Shown piece by piece: positions 43,471 through 51,735 of a DNA stretch of 64,000 nt. The stretch lies in the NCBI RefSeq assembly GCF_019355555.1, contig NZ_CP072144.1:124001-188000 (forward strand), written 5' to 3'. Origin of the DNA: Rhizobium sp. L51/94. Lineage in GTDB: Bacteria; Pseudomonadota; Alphaproteobacteria; Rhizobiales; Rhizobiaceae. The translations under genes and the position numbers were made by a program. Under the pieces are notes generated by a model. It was given only the letters and a program-made list of their open reading frames with translations. It had not been told where the DNA came from and did not search any database. How positions within the stretch are numbered: the first letter of the stretch is position 1; each line of letters starts with the position of its first letter.

Positions 43471-43836
43471 TCAGGATTTCGCTGCGACCTGGCAATGGGC
43501 GAGCCGCGCGAACCGCCATTTTGCAAAGATCGGATATATCGCCCTCAAAGCCGCATTGATGGGCGGGAAGCTTGCAATCTTCGCAGCGGTCCGCCACCGC
43601 GGTATGTGCCGCCAGATCAGCAGGAAGGCATCAACGCCGACATGCATTCGGCCATTGTCATCCTTGCCGTGCAGCTCCATCAGCGCGTCGGCGAGCGACA
43701 CATTCTCGTTTTCCAGAGCAGTTCCGTCCTTCATGACGTCCACCCATTCGAAAACGCCAGCAGGAGCAACCTTACGGTAGTGGTTGATTTCCCGCGAGCA
43801 CATGCCGCACGCGCCATCGTAAAAAATCTTGATCAT
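43471..43836 (-). CDS. DCC-family thiol-disulfide oxidoreductase-like protein
   Basis: A 121-aa DUF393/DCC-family protein with the conserved FYDGACGMCS (CxxC, residues 5-14) and HIPRW motif near 77. DCC proteins are thioredoxin-like and poorly understood. Its ATG (43836) lies four bases after an ECF-type -10 box, suggesting a leaderless message. Likely part of the ECF/ChrR regulon. Confidence 0.85.
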   Translation of the reverse strand: MIKIFYDGACGMCSREINHYRKVAPAGVFEWVDVMKDGTALENENVSLADALMELHGKDDNGRMHVGVDAFLLIWRHIPRWRTAAKIASFPPINAALRAIYPIFAKWRFARLAHCQVAAKS

Positions 43837-43840
43837 GCAT

Positions 43841-43869
43841 GGTATACGGCCGGTTCGACTTTCAGATCA
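43841..43869 (-). promoter_or_regulatory. ECF-type promoter of the DCC gene
   Basis: On the minus strand: TGATCT (43869-43864), 17-nt spacer, TATACC (43846-43841), then four bases and ATG 43836. It resembles the RpoE/ChrR consensus TGATC-N18-TA of alphaproteobacteria with a one-base shorter spacer. Confidence 0.5.
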
Positions 43870-43895
43870 TGGCCGGCGGGCTAAGGCGGCGGGCT

Positions 43896-44603
43896 TCACC
43901 ACGGAATGGTCGTACCGTCGTAGGCAAAGAATTTGCCGGTGTCGTGTGGCTGAAGGCCATCCAGCGTTCGCAGGATCTGGTGTGCGGCGTCGTCCGGTTC
44001 GGTGCGGGGATGACCGGACGAAAAGGGATCGGACAGGCCGGTCATGACGGTGCCGGGATGGATGGTGACGACGGTCGCCAGAGGGGAGCTGCGCGCCACC
44101 TCGATGGCGGCGGTATGAACGATCTGGTTGAGGGCAGCCTTTGCCGAACGATAGGAAATCCACCCGCCAAGACCGTTGTCGCCGATCGAGCCCACCCTCG
44201 CCGACAGGAACGCCATGATGACCCTCTTCCGCTTGGCAAGGAGCGGCACGAAATGCTTGAGGACGATCGCCGGACCGGCGGCATTGACGGCAAACTGCGC
44301 CATCATCGCATCCTGCGATATATGCCTGATGGATTTTTCCGGACCCACACCGTCGATGGTCAAAGCCCCGGTCGCACACAGGATGATATCGAACGCCTGA
44401 GGTGCAAGGGCTTCGGCGGCGCGCTTGACAGAAGCCTCATCCGTGATGTCGAAACCGTCGTTCCGGCGTGACAGCAGCACCAGCTTTTCACAATTTCCAT
44501 CATCGGCCAGTTGTCCAGCAAGGGCTCCACCAATGCCGCCGCTGGCGCCGATCACCAGGGCTCTATAGCCGACATCGAGCGATGTCATCAACGCGTCCGA
44601 CAT
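43896..44603 (-). CDS. SDR-family oxidoreductase
   Basis: A 235-aa short-chain dehydrogenase (CsgA-like subgroup): GASGGIGGALA near residue 17, NAAG at about 103, catalytic YRSAKAAL (YxxxK) near 150, and the downstream HPGTVMT segment. Its ATG follows folE by 28 nt. SDRs of this type recur in ECF11 regulons with folE and photolyase genes. ATG 44603 is chosen; M at 44588 is possible. Confidence 0.85.
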   Translation of the reverse strand: MSDALMTSLDVGYRALVIGASGGIGGALAGQLADDGNCEKLVLLSRRNDGFDITDEASVKRAAEALAPQAFDIILCATGALTIDGVGPEKSIRHISQDAMMAQFAVNAAGPAIVLKHFVPLLAKRKRVIMAFLSARVGSIGDNGLGGWISYRSAKAALNQIVHTAAIEVARSSPLATVVTIHPGTVMTGLSDPFSSGHPRTEPDDAAHQILRTLDGLQPHDTGKFFAYDGTTIPW

Positions 44604-44631
44604 GTACCCCTCCATCTCACCCCTCCAGCGC

Positions 44632-45237
44632 TTATCCTCTTGCGAGCGTGATGAAGCGCGCCTGGTCCGCCGCCGACATTTCAAACGTTCCCGTAAAGCG
44701 CGTCGTCAAAGTCTTCGCACCCTGTTTTGCAACGCCGCGCATGGCCATGCACATATGCTCCGCCTCGATCATGACAGCCACGCCCTTCGGCCGCAGGCTC
44801 TCGTCGAGCGCCGTGGCGATCTGCGCCGTCATGGTTTCCTGTGTCTGCAGGCGTCGGGCATAGACATCGACGAGGCGCGCCATCTTGGAAAGGCCGAGCA
44901 CGCCCTTGTCGGGCACATAGGCGATGTGGGCCACGCCATGGAAAGGTACCATGTGGTGTTCGCAATGGGAGTGGAACGTGATGTCCTTGACGATCACCAT
45001 GTCATTGTACCCGGCCACTTCGGAGAATGTCCGTGACAGGACGTCTTCCGGTTCCATGTCATAGCCGGCGAACAGTTCGCGATAGGCCTTGGCGACGCGC
45101 TTCGGGGTGTCCAGCAGGCCTTCGCGCGTCGGGTCTTCGCCAGCCCAGCGGATCAGCGTTCTGACTGCGGCCTCTGCCTCCTGTTGCGAGGGGCGCTCGA
45201 AAGCGGCGAGGTCGGCATTGGCGAGCATGGCATCCAT
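44632..45237 (-). CDS. folE: GTP cyclohydrolase I
   Basis: A 201-aa enzyme converting GTP to 7,8-dihydroneopterin triphosphate. Zinc ligands C92 and H95 in HSHCEHHM and C163 in EHMCMAMRG are present, as is the tetramer-core GLSKMARLVD. Normally housekeeping, but here it follows an ECF-type promoter, so it may supply pterin for photolyase or an oxidative stress cofactor. First gene of the folE-SDR unit. Confidence 0.95.
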   Translation of the reverse strand: MDAMLANADLAAFERPSQQEAEAAVRTLIRWAGEDPTREGLLDTPKRVAKAYRELFAGYDMEPEDVLSRTFSEVAGYNDMVIVKDITFHSHCEHHMVPFHGVAHIAYVPDKGVLGLSKMARLVDVYARRLQTQETMTAQIATALDESLRPKGVAVMIEAEHMCMAMRGVAKQGAKTLTTRFTGTFEMSAADQARFITLARG

Positions 45238-45265
45238 TGCTATTCTCCAAATTCATAAACGACAT

Positions 45266-45295
45266 TGCGTACGGGAACTTCCAGGCTTCAGATCA
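45266..45295 (-). promoter_or_regulatory. ECF-type promoter of folE-SDR
   Basis: On the minus strand: TGATCT (45295-45290), 18-nt spacer, TACGCA (45271-45266). The -35 box and exact spacing match the sigma-gene promoter; the -10 shares TA. It lies 28 bp before the folE start. Confidence 0.55.
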
Positions 45296-45329
45296 ATCGA
45301 CAGATTTTGAACCGTTCAAAGCTGGGCTT

Positions 45330-45359
45330 TGATCCGGTCGGGCAATGGCACCGTATTGG
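45330..45359 (+). promoter_or_regulatory. ECF-type promoter of the sialyltransferase-like gene
   Basis: TGATCC (45330-45335), 18-nt spacer, TATTGG (45354-45359). Same -35 box and spacing as the sigma-gene promoter. It would put the start site near 45366 and so rules out an upstream TTG at 45329 as initiator. Confidence 0.6.
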
Positions 45360-45382
45360 CTGAAAATTCGACGGGTGGATTT

Positions 45383-46018
45383 GTGTCACGCAGGATCGCA
45401 ATTGTTGGAAACGGCTCGTTCGCCAGCGCCCATGCTGGCGTGATCGACTCGTGCGACCTGGTAATACGCTTCAACGACTGCCGTTCGGTCGGCGAGGGCG
45501 GCATGCGCACAGACGTGGTTGCAGTCTGCAACACCGGGCGGCCCGCGCTGGCCATGATCCGCAGCGCCTCGTGGCGCGAGCTCCCGGCGGTCGCCTCAGC
45601 CTCCGCCATCTGGTGCGTGCGCGACTATCACAAATTCGCGGAGCTGAAACCGAAGCTGGATCCCGGTCTGGAAGACTTCTGCGACGACTACACGGCGGAA
45701 TTCGCACGGTTCGCGGCCATGACCGGGAAGAGCTTCGAGATCATACCGCGCCATCACCACGACCGGATCGACGTCGAGTTACAGCGCATCATGTCGGGCA
45801 GCTACATCGTGCCGAGTTCCGGACTGATGGCACTCGCCTATGTGATGGAAGAAGCCGCAGGCCCGGACGATAGGGTCATCCTGGCAGGTTTTGACCACAA
45901 GGGATGGAACGGACATCCTTTCGATGCGGAGCGCATCCTGGTCGAACGCTTCATCGCGGAGGGCCGTATCAGGCGGCTTGCGGCAAACGATTTCCGATAC
46001 GCGGAATGCGACGCCTGA
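45383..46018 (+). CDS. Sialyltransferase-like (GT29/GT42-type) protein
   Basis: A 211-aa cytosolic-looking protein. RRIAIVGNGSFASAHAGVIDS then DLVIRFNDC is the sialylmotif-L-like start of GT29/GT42 enzymes; a later segment PSSGLMALAYVMEEA fits the S motif region. Rhizobial homologs have been labelled urease-operon accessory proteins without functional proof. GTG 45383 (GGGTGGA upstream) is chosen on promoter position. Operon leader with the FAD and DUF3429 genes. Confidence 0.7.
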   Translation: MSRRIAIVGNGSFASAHAGVIDSCDLVIRFNDCRSVGEGGMRTDVVAVCNTGRPALAMIRSASWRELPAVASASAIWCVRDYHKFAELKPKLDPGLEDFCDDYTAEFARFAAMTGKSFEIIPRHHHDRIDVELQRIMSGSYIVPSSGLMALAYVMEEAAGPDDRVILAGFDHKGWNGHPFDAERILVERFIAEGRIRRLAANDFRYAECDA

Positions 46019-46095
46019 CAGACCGAGACCGACCTGCCCATCCGACCTGACAGAGCCACCAAGCAAGACTGCAGGTCCAGCAAACCGGAAACCAT

Positions 46096-47097
46096 ATGGC
46101 AATACGACCACGAGTTGGCATCATCGGCGCGGGAATGGCGGGACTGACGTTGGCCAAAGCCATTTCCGAGGTCGCATCCGTGCGTGTGTTCGAGAAGAGC
46201 CACGGCGTCGGCGGCCGGATGGCAACCAGATGGATCGATGCCGTCTCCTACGACCACGGCGCACAGTACTTCACGATCAGGAATGACCGTTTCCACGATG
46301 CACTGGAAACAGCGCGCGCGAACGGCGTGGTCGAACCCTGGAACGGCCATGTGGTTTCTCTGACAGAGGACGGCCTGCTGGAAAGACCGAAGTCGGACAC
46401 CGTCAGATATGTCGGCACCCCTTCGATGAACGCGTTGCCGAAATCGATGTCCGTCGGCCTCGATATCCAGCCGGAGAGCACTGTCGGCGCGATCACCGGC
46501 GAACCCGGCCGATGGTTCGTCAACATCCGCGACCGGACGGAAGGCCCCTTCGACTGGGTGATTGCCACAGCACCGGCCCCGCAGTCCGCCCTCATGCTTC
46601 CGGCGAGGTTCGCTCATCACGACAAGCTCGGCCATGTCCGGATGAACGGATGTTTCACGCTGATGGTCAATATCGCTATGAAGCAGAGAGCACGGATCCC
46701 TTTCGCCGCAGCCCATGTCGACGATCCCGTCATCAACTGGATCTCGCTCAACAACAGCAAGCCGGGCCGCCCGGCTTCGCCCTGCCTGGTGGTCAATTCC
46801 AACGCGGTCTGGGCTGACCTCAACATGGATATGCCCCTCGAAAAGGTCAGGCAGGCGTTGATCGAGGCGATACGGCACTACGTGCAGATCGATGCAGGAG
46901 AGGCCGATACCGCCATCGTTCATCGCTGGCGATATGCAAATGTCGAACGTCCGGCTGGCGAGCCTTATCTGCTCGACAAGGATTCGCAGCTTGCCGCTTG
47001 CGGCGACTGGTGCATCGCGGGGAGGGTGGAAGCCGCATTTCTGAGCGCAGCCGGCCTCGGCGATGCCTTGGGCGCAGTCATGGGAGCGGCGGAGTGA
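46096..47097 (+). CDS. FAD-dependent amine-oxidase/renalase-like protein
   Basis: A 333-aa flavoprotein: dinucleotide motif GIIGAGMAGLTLAKAI at residues 8-23, GVGGRMATR near 37, and C-terminal FAD segment GRVEAAFLSAAGLGDALG. Similar genes (RSP1089-like) belong to the RpoE/ChrR singlet-oxygen regulon of Rhodobacter. Overlaps the DUF3429 start (GTGA). Confidence 0.82.
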   Translation: MAIRPRVGIIGAGMAGLTLAKAISEVASVRVFEKSHGVGGRMATRWIDAVSYDHGAQYFTIRNDRFHDALETARANGVVEPWNGHVVSLTEDGLLERPKSDTVRYVGTPSMNALPKSMSVGLDIQPESTVGAITGEPGRWFVNIRDRTEGPFDWVIATAPAPQSALMLPARFAHHDKLGHVRMNGCFTLMVNIAMKQRARIPFAAAHVDDPVINWISLNNSKPGRPASPCLVVNSNAVWADLNMDMPLEKVRQALIEAIRHYVQIDAGEADTAIVHRWRYANVERPAGEPYLLDKDSQLAACGDWCIAGRVEAAFLSAAGLGDALGAVMGAAE

Positions 47098-47534
47098 ACG
47101 GCGTTTTACGCAAGGTATCGACAGCGCTTGCCTTTGCGGGCGCCTTGCCGTTCTGGTTCTTCGCGCTCGCCCCGGAGACCATCGCCGGATTGAACTCCGC
47201 CTCCGTCTTCGTCACCTACGGCGCCATCATCAGTTCGTTCATGGCGGGAGCCCTCTGGGGACGTGCCCAGAATGGCAAGGCGGACATCGCCCTGCTTCTC
47301 TCCAGCAACGTGCTGGCGCTCGCCTCCTTCGCGACCGCCGTCTTTTCGCTATCGCCTGTCGCGCTGGTGACCCAGCTTGCTGTCTTTGGACTGCTGCTTT
47401 TTGCCGATTACCGCGTCTATGCCGGCAACCCGGAGCAGCGATGGTACTGGAAGCTGCGCCTCTGGGTGACGCTGGTCGTGTCGTTCGCCTACGACATCAT
47501 GCTGCTGCACTACGTTCTCGGTCCCTGCTGGTAA
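47094..47534 (+). CDS. DUF3429 membrane protein
   Basis: A 146-aa protein with four or five transmembrane helices, starting with GTG overlapping the FAD gene stop (GTGA). LPFWFFALAP, YGAIISSFMAGALWG and LLLFADYRVYAGN are family segments. DUF3429 genes recur next to ECF sigma/ChrR and photolyase loci; function unknown. Confidence 0.8.
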   Translation: MNGVLRKVSTALAFAGALPFWFFALAPETIAGLNSASVFVTYGAIISSFMAGALWGRAQNGKADIALLLSSNVLALASFATAVFSLSPVALVTQLAVFGLLLFADYRVYAGNPEQRWYWKLRLWVTLVVSFAYDIMLLHYVLGPCW

Positions 47535-47565
47535 TCATGGCCGTCGGTCGGCACAACGACGCCTA

Positions 47566-47595
47566 TGATCCGTCTTTTGATAAATGGCGTATATC
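47566..47595 (+). promoter_or_regulatory. ECF sigma autoregulatory promoter
   Basis: TGATCC (47566-47571), 18-nt spacer, TATATC (47590-47595). This is the form known for RpoE (ECF11) promoters of Rhodobacter (TGATCC-N18-TA). It lies four bases before ATG 47600. Confidence 0.65.
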
Positions 47596-47599
47596 GGCT

Positions 47600-48265
47600 A
47601 TGACAATATCGGAGCCCGCCCAATCTGTCTCGCTTCCCGTGTCGGCCGCCAGTATGGGGATGGGGCGGACGGCACCGCCGTTTAGGAAGGTCCTGCCTTT
47701 GGCAGAAACACAAGCCGCACTCGACCGCAAGCGCATCAACGAACTGATGGCAGCGGTCGCCGAGCATCGGGACGTGGATTCGTACGAGATGCTGTACAAG
47801 TATTTCGTACCGAAGGTCCGCTCCTATATGTTCAAGATCGGCGGCGATCGCATCATGGCTGAAGAAATGGCGCAGGAAGCCATGTTGTCCGTGTGGCGAA
47901 AAGCCAACCAGTTCGATCCGGAAAGGGGCGCTGCCTCGACCTGGATTTACACGATCGCCCGAAACGTTCGCATCGATGCGTTGCGTCGTGGGCCCCGACC
48001 GGATTTCGACCCGAACGACCCGGCCTTCGTTCCCGACGATACGCCTGCCGCCGATGTCGCGTTCGACAAGGAGCAGGATGCCGACAGGCTCAGGCGGGCG
48101 ATGGCCTCGCTGAAGCCGGACGAGATTAAGGCGCTGAAGATGTCTTTCTTCGAGGACATGGCGCATCCGGCAATTGCCGCTTCGCTGGGCATCCCCATCG
48201 GGACTGTTAAATCAAGGATAAGGAATGCATGTCTGAAGCTGCGCAACATACTCAAGGACGATTGA
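47600..48265 (+). CDS. rpoE: ECF11-type RNA polymerase sigma factor (RpoE)
   Basis: A 221-aa sigma factor: region 2 at about 65-130 (YEMLYKYFVPKVRSYM, EEMAQEAMLSVWRK, ASTWIYTIARNVRID) and region 4 at about 165-215 (DEIKALKMSFFEDMAHPAIAASL, GTVKSRIRNACLKLR). Adjacent ChrR marks it as ECF11, the singlet-oxygen sigma. ATG 47600 begins four bases after the predicted -10 box; if transcription starts a few bases later, ATG 47654 (203 aa) would be used instead. Confidence 0.92.
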   Translation: MTISEPAQSVSLPVSAASMGMGRTAPPFRKVLPLAETQAALDRKRINELMAAVAEHRDVDSYEMLYKYFVPKVRSYMFKIGGDRIMAEEMAQEAMLSVWRKANQFDPERGAASTWIYTIARNVRIDALRRGPRPDFDPNDPAFVPDDTPAADVAFDKEQDADRLRRAMASLKPDEIKALKMSFFEDMAHPAIAASLGIPIGTVKSRIRNACLKLRNILKDD

Positions 48266-48906
48266 TCGTCGTGCATCACCTCGGTGACGAACTGCTGATG
48301 TCCTATGCTGCGGGAACGCTGTCGGAGGGATGGAACATCGGGGTCGCGACGCATCTGTCGTTTTGCCCTGGCTGTCGCGAGCGCCTGGCCGAGTTCGAGA
48401 CGATAGGCGGATATTTTCTCGAGTGCGAGGAGGTCACGCCCGCCGAACCGGTCGCATGGGAAGACATGAAGAAGCGCATGGAAATTCCCGAGCAACCGTC
48501 GGTGCCCGCGCCGAAACGCTTGGACCCGCTGCTTCCGCAGCCGCTGCTCTCCTACGTGGATGCCGCTGGCGGACTGAAGTGGCGCTCGCTCGGCAGCGGC
48601 GCATCGCAGATGAAGATACCGACATCCGACCCGAGCACCATCGTCAGGCTCCTGAAGATACCGGCCGGCAAGCCCGTTCCCGAACATGGACATCGGGGCC
48701 GGGAACTGACGCTGGTGCTGGCCGGTAGCTTTGGTGATTCGGTTTCCGTCTTCAACCGCGGCGACGTGGAGCTCGCCGACGACGAACTGACGCATCAGCC
48801 GGCGGCAACGCCGGGGGAAGACTGCATCTGCCTTGCCATCACGGAAGCCCCCCTGCGGTTTACCAGTCGCATCCTGCGTTTCATCCAACCTTTCATCGGC
48901 ATCTAG
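48229..48906 (+). CDS. chrR: ChrR anti-sigma factor
   Basis: A 225-aa zinc anti-sigma factor. N-terminal anti-sigma domain zinc ligands H17, H42, C46, C49 keep the spacing known for Rhodobacter ChrR. The cupin C-domain has H153, H155, E159 and H189, also with conserved spacing, and C199/C201. ATG 48229 has AAGGA and overlaps the sigma gene; TTG 48262 would reproduce the classical H6 numbering but has a 3-nt spacing to its AAGGA site. Inactivates RpoE until singlet oxygen or similar stress. Confidence 0.93.
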   Translation: MSEAAQHTQGRLIVVHHLGDELLMSYAAGTLSEGWNIGVATHLSFCPGCRERLAEFETIGGYFLECEEVTPAEPVAWEDMKKRMEIPEQPSVPAPKRLDPLLPQPLLSYVDAAGGLKWRSLGSGASQMKIPTSDPSTIVRLLKIPAGKPVPEHGHRGRELTLVLAGSFGDSVSVFNRGDVELADDELTHQPAATPGEDCICLAITEAPLRFTSRILRFIQPFIGI

Positions 48907-49139
48907 AGGCCGGAGGAGCCGTTTGCTGCGGCTTCGTATGTTCGACGCTTCGCTTCTGGATATCCACAGAGCGGCGTCGGTCCCACACAGCTGCTCAGTC
49001 TCATTTGCTTCCTTTTGCGGAAAAGTCTGGAACCCGGACGGCCGGAAATGTATGAGGGGCTAAATTAGAGCGGCGGGACATATCATTGGTGGCAAGTGTG
49101 GGACAGCCAGGTCGTAAAGCAGCCCGCGCATGCGTGGCT

Positions 49140-50456
49140 ATGATGCGTGCTCTGGCAATCGTGGCGACCCTGTTGCTACTTTCCGGCTGCGGTGGGCGCC
49201 TGATCGGCGTCATGACGCCGAGCGGCACAGTCGTCAGGGGCACCTCGCAGGTCCGCCTGCTGGCAGCAACCACGAGAGCGCCGTCTGACGACAAGGCCAT
49301 CCTGTTCAGCGGCGAGCGCGGCAGCGACCTGAAGATCGATGCGATCACCGTCTCCATTCCGCCCGAAGCCAACCGCACGGTTGGCCAGGTGCAATGGCCG
49401 GCGCGCCTGCCTGCCAATCCGCTCAAGGAGTTCTCGACCGTCAATGTCGTGCCTCTCGTCTCGAAGGCGGAAGACGAACGCTGGTTGAAGCAGAATCTTA
49501 CGAAAAGCCATCGCGCGCTTGTCTTCGTGCATGGATTCAACAATCGCTACGAGGATGCCGTCTATCGCTTCGCACAGATCGTCCACGATTCCGGCGCCGA
49601 TGTCGTTCCTGTTGTCTTCACATGGCCATCACGCGCCAGCATTTTCGACTATAACTACGACAAGGAAAGCACCAACTATTCACGCGACGCGCTGGAGGAT
49701 CTGCTGCGGCGGATCAGCGCCGATCCGTCGATCAGCGAAGTCACCGTGATGGCCCATTCGATGGGGACCTGGCTGGCAGTGGAAGCGCTTCGTCAGATGG
49801 CGATCCGCGATGGCAGGACACTGCCGAAGATCAAGAACGTCATTCTTGCCTCTCCCGATCTCGACGTCGATGTTTTCAGCCGGCAGTTTCTTGCACTGGG
49901 AAAGAACCCGCCACATTTCACGCTGTTCGTATCCCAGGATGACCGGGCGCTCAGCGTGTCAAGACGCATTTCAGGCAATGTCGATCGTCTCGGCCAGGTG
50001 GATGCCAATGCCGAGCCTTACCGCACCCAGTTCGAAAAAGCCGGTATCAGCGTTATCGACCTAACCAAGCTAAAATCCGGCGACAGCCTGAACCACGGCA
50101 AATTTGCCGAGAGCGCCGACGTGGTCAAGTTGATCGGCCAGCGGCTGATATCCGGGCAGACCATCACCGATTCCGATGTCGGTCTCGGCGAAGCCGTCGG
50201 CGCCGTGGCGCTCGGTGTTTCCAACACCGTTGGCAATGCGGCAAGCGTCGCCGTCAGCGCGCCGATTGCCGTGTTCGATCCGCGCACGCGGCGCAACTAT
50301 GGTGAGCAGGTTCAGCGCCTCGGCCGATCGGTCGGCAACACGCTGGGATCCGTTGGCGATACCGCAGGCGCTGCAGGCTTTCCCCAGGATACCAACCAGT
50401 CGGGCAAGCAATGTCCAGGCAACCAGTCAGACCGCCGCCCGGGCTGCCCAAACTGA
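49140..50456 (+). CDS. Alpha/beta-hydrolase (DUF900) lipoprotein
   Basis: A 438-aa protein. The lipoprotein signal MMRALAIVATLLLLSGC gives a lipobox (LSGC, C17). The esterase/DUF900 domain (about 110-330) has VFVHGFNNRYEDA, VVFTWPSR and the nucleophile elbow MAHSMGTW. The C-terminus (about 345-438) is a glycine/alanine-rich stretch of unknown function. ATG 49140 is chosen; an upstream TTG (49086) would bury the signal peptide. Monocistronic, downstream of chrR. Confidence 0.83.
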   Translation: MMRALAIVATLLLLSGCGGRLIGVMTPSGTVVRGTSQVRLLAATTRAPSDDKAILFSGERGSDLKIDAITVSIPPEANRTVGQVQWPARLPANPLKEFSTVNVVPLVSKAEDERWLKQNLTKSHRALVFVHGFNNRYEDAVYRFAQIVHDSGADVVPVVFTWPSRASIFDYNYDKESTNYSRDALEDLLRRISADPSISEVTVMAHSMGTWLAVEALRQMAIRDGRTLPKIKNVILASPDLDVDVFSRQFLALGKNPPHFTLFVSQDDRALSVSRRISGNVDRLGQVDANAEPYRTQFEKAGISVIDLTKLKSGDSLNHGKFAESADVVKLIGQRLISGQTITDSDVGLGEAVGAVALGVSNTVGNAASVAVSAPIAVFDPRTRRNYGEQVQRLGRSVGNTLGSVGDTAGAAGFPQDTNQSGKQCPGNQSDRRPGCPN

Positions 50457-50495
50457 GGTTCGGTCCGTAGTCCAATATTGGAAAAAATTGCCCTG

Positions 50496-51422
50496 TCAGC
50501 GCGAGATCGCGTAGGCAGCAGCGACATCACCCAGTACGGAGAGTGCCAGCGTATTGGCGTCCCGGGCCTTGGCGATCACGCCGATCGGCGCCTTGATCCG
50601 GTCGATGGCAGCTTGCTCGTATCCAAGCTCTTTCAGCGCCGCCGAGCGCCGCTCGTGGGTTTTACTACTGCCGAGAGCACCGATGTAAAACGGGTTTCCG
50701 TCCAGCGCTGCACGAAGGACCGGCAGTTCGAGATCGAGATCATGGTGCAGGAGGACAACCGCTATATCGGGGTCGGGCAAAGCTCCGTCCAGCAAATTTG
50801 CACCATCTTGCCGGCGAACGACCTCATAGCCGGTGGAGGCTGCGAGTTTGGCCGTGCGCTCGGCCTCAATGGACCTGCCGCTCAGCAACAGACGAGGACG
50901 CGGACGATAGCCTCTCGACAAATGCTCTCCGTCCCAGGCGTCCTTTGCCGGAAATGCTGCAACCTCGAGTGACTGCGCGCCAGCATCGTATTTCAGCCCC
51001 ATCCGACGCCGTAATTTCAGGCCTTCCAGCACGGTGCGCAGACTGAGATTGTCCCTGAGCACATGGATGGCCAGCGTGATGCCGCCGCCGCAAGGCAGGA
51101 CGATATCGAAGAAACGCGACCCTTCCCCCAATCGCAGGAACCGGTCATTGCCACCAGCGATGGCCTGCAGAGCCTCTGCCGCAACGGCAGCCTCCGTACA
51201 TCCGCCCGAAACGTAGCCGCAATAAAGGCCGTCCCGGCGAACTGCCATTTGTGCCCCGAGCGCCCGCGCTGCACCGCCACGGATCTCGACTAGCGTGACA
51301 AGCGCCGTCTCGAAGCCTTCGTCAAAAGAGTCGGCCGCGAATTGCAGGATCTCCTGGGCGTCGTCGGTCATCAATGCCATTTGCGGCACCGATATTTCGG
51401 GTCTGGGGAGCACAAGCGACAT
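50496..51422 (-). CDS. XdhC-family molybdoenzyme maturation protein
   Basis: A 308-aa XdhC/CoxI-family protein: N-terminal domain about 15-110 with GYVSGGCTEAAV and a C-terminal Rossmann domain about 165-305 (DPDIAVVLLHHDLDLE, FYIGALGSSKTHERR). Members insert sulfurated Moco into xanthine dehydrogenase-like enzymes. No XDH or CO-dehydrogenase-type large subunit is in the window, so its partner must be elsewhere. Confidence 0.87.
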   Translation of the reverse strand: MSLVLPRPEISVPQMALMTDDAQEILQFAADSFDEGFETALVTLVEIRGGAARALGAQMAVRRDGLYCGYVSGGCTEAAVAAEALQAIAGGNDRFLRLGEGSRFFDIVLPCGGGITLAIHVLRDNLSLRTVLEGLKLRRRMGLKYDAGAQSLEVAAFPAKDAWDGEHLSRGYRPRPRLLLSGRSIEAERTAKLAASTGYEVVRRQDGANLLDGALPDPDIAVVLLHHDLDLELPVLRAALDGNPFYIGALGSSKTHERRSAALKELGYEQAAIDRIKAPIGVIAKARDANTLALSVLGDVAAAYAISR

Positions 51423-51735
51423 TGATTGATCTCTGGCCTCGGACGCGAGCCCGGAATTGACGCAGTTTCTGCAGCGGTTGAAAATTAAACTACAGCTTCG
51501 ACGATAGGTTCCGAACTCCCCCGTTGCAAACTGACCCTGTCATGACGCCTTGGCCGACCCGGACGCCTGCGGGTACGAGACGCAAGCGCTGATGACGCCT
51601 CAGTTTTGAGGCCGCGTCAACACGTCGTTTGCAGATTGCGTGCCGGCGGAGGTGGGATCTGCGGAATAGCAGACGCAACTCGAGTTCGAACGAACTACGC
51701 CCGACCGGAATTGCCGGTTCATCGCAGACGATGGA
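51423..51735. other. Gene-free stretch between XdhC and M20 genes
   Basis: 313 bp without a supported gene. One hairpin (GCCTCA-GTTT-TGAGGC, 51597-51612) could end the minus-strand M20 operon; no U-run. It also contains the XdhC promoter. Confidence 0.35.
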
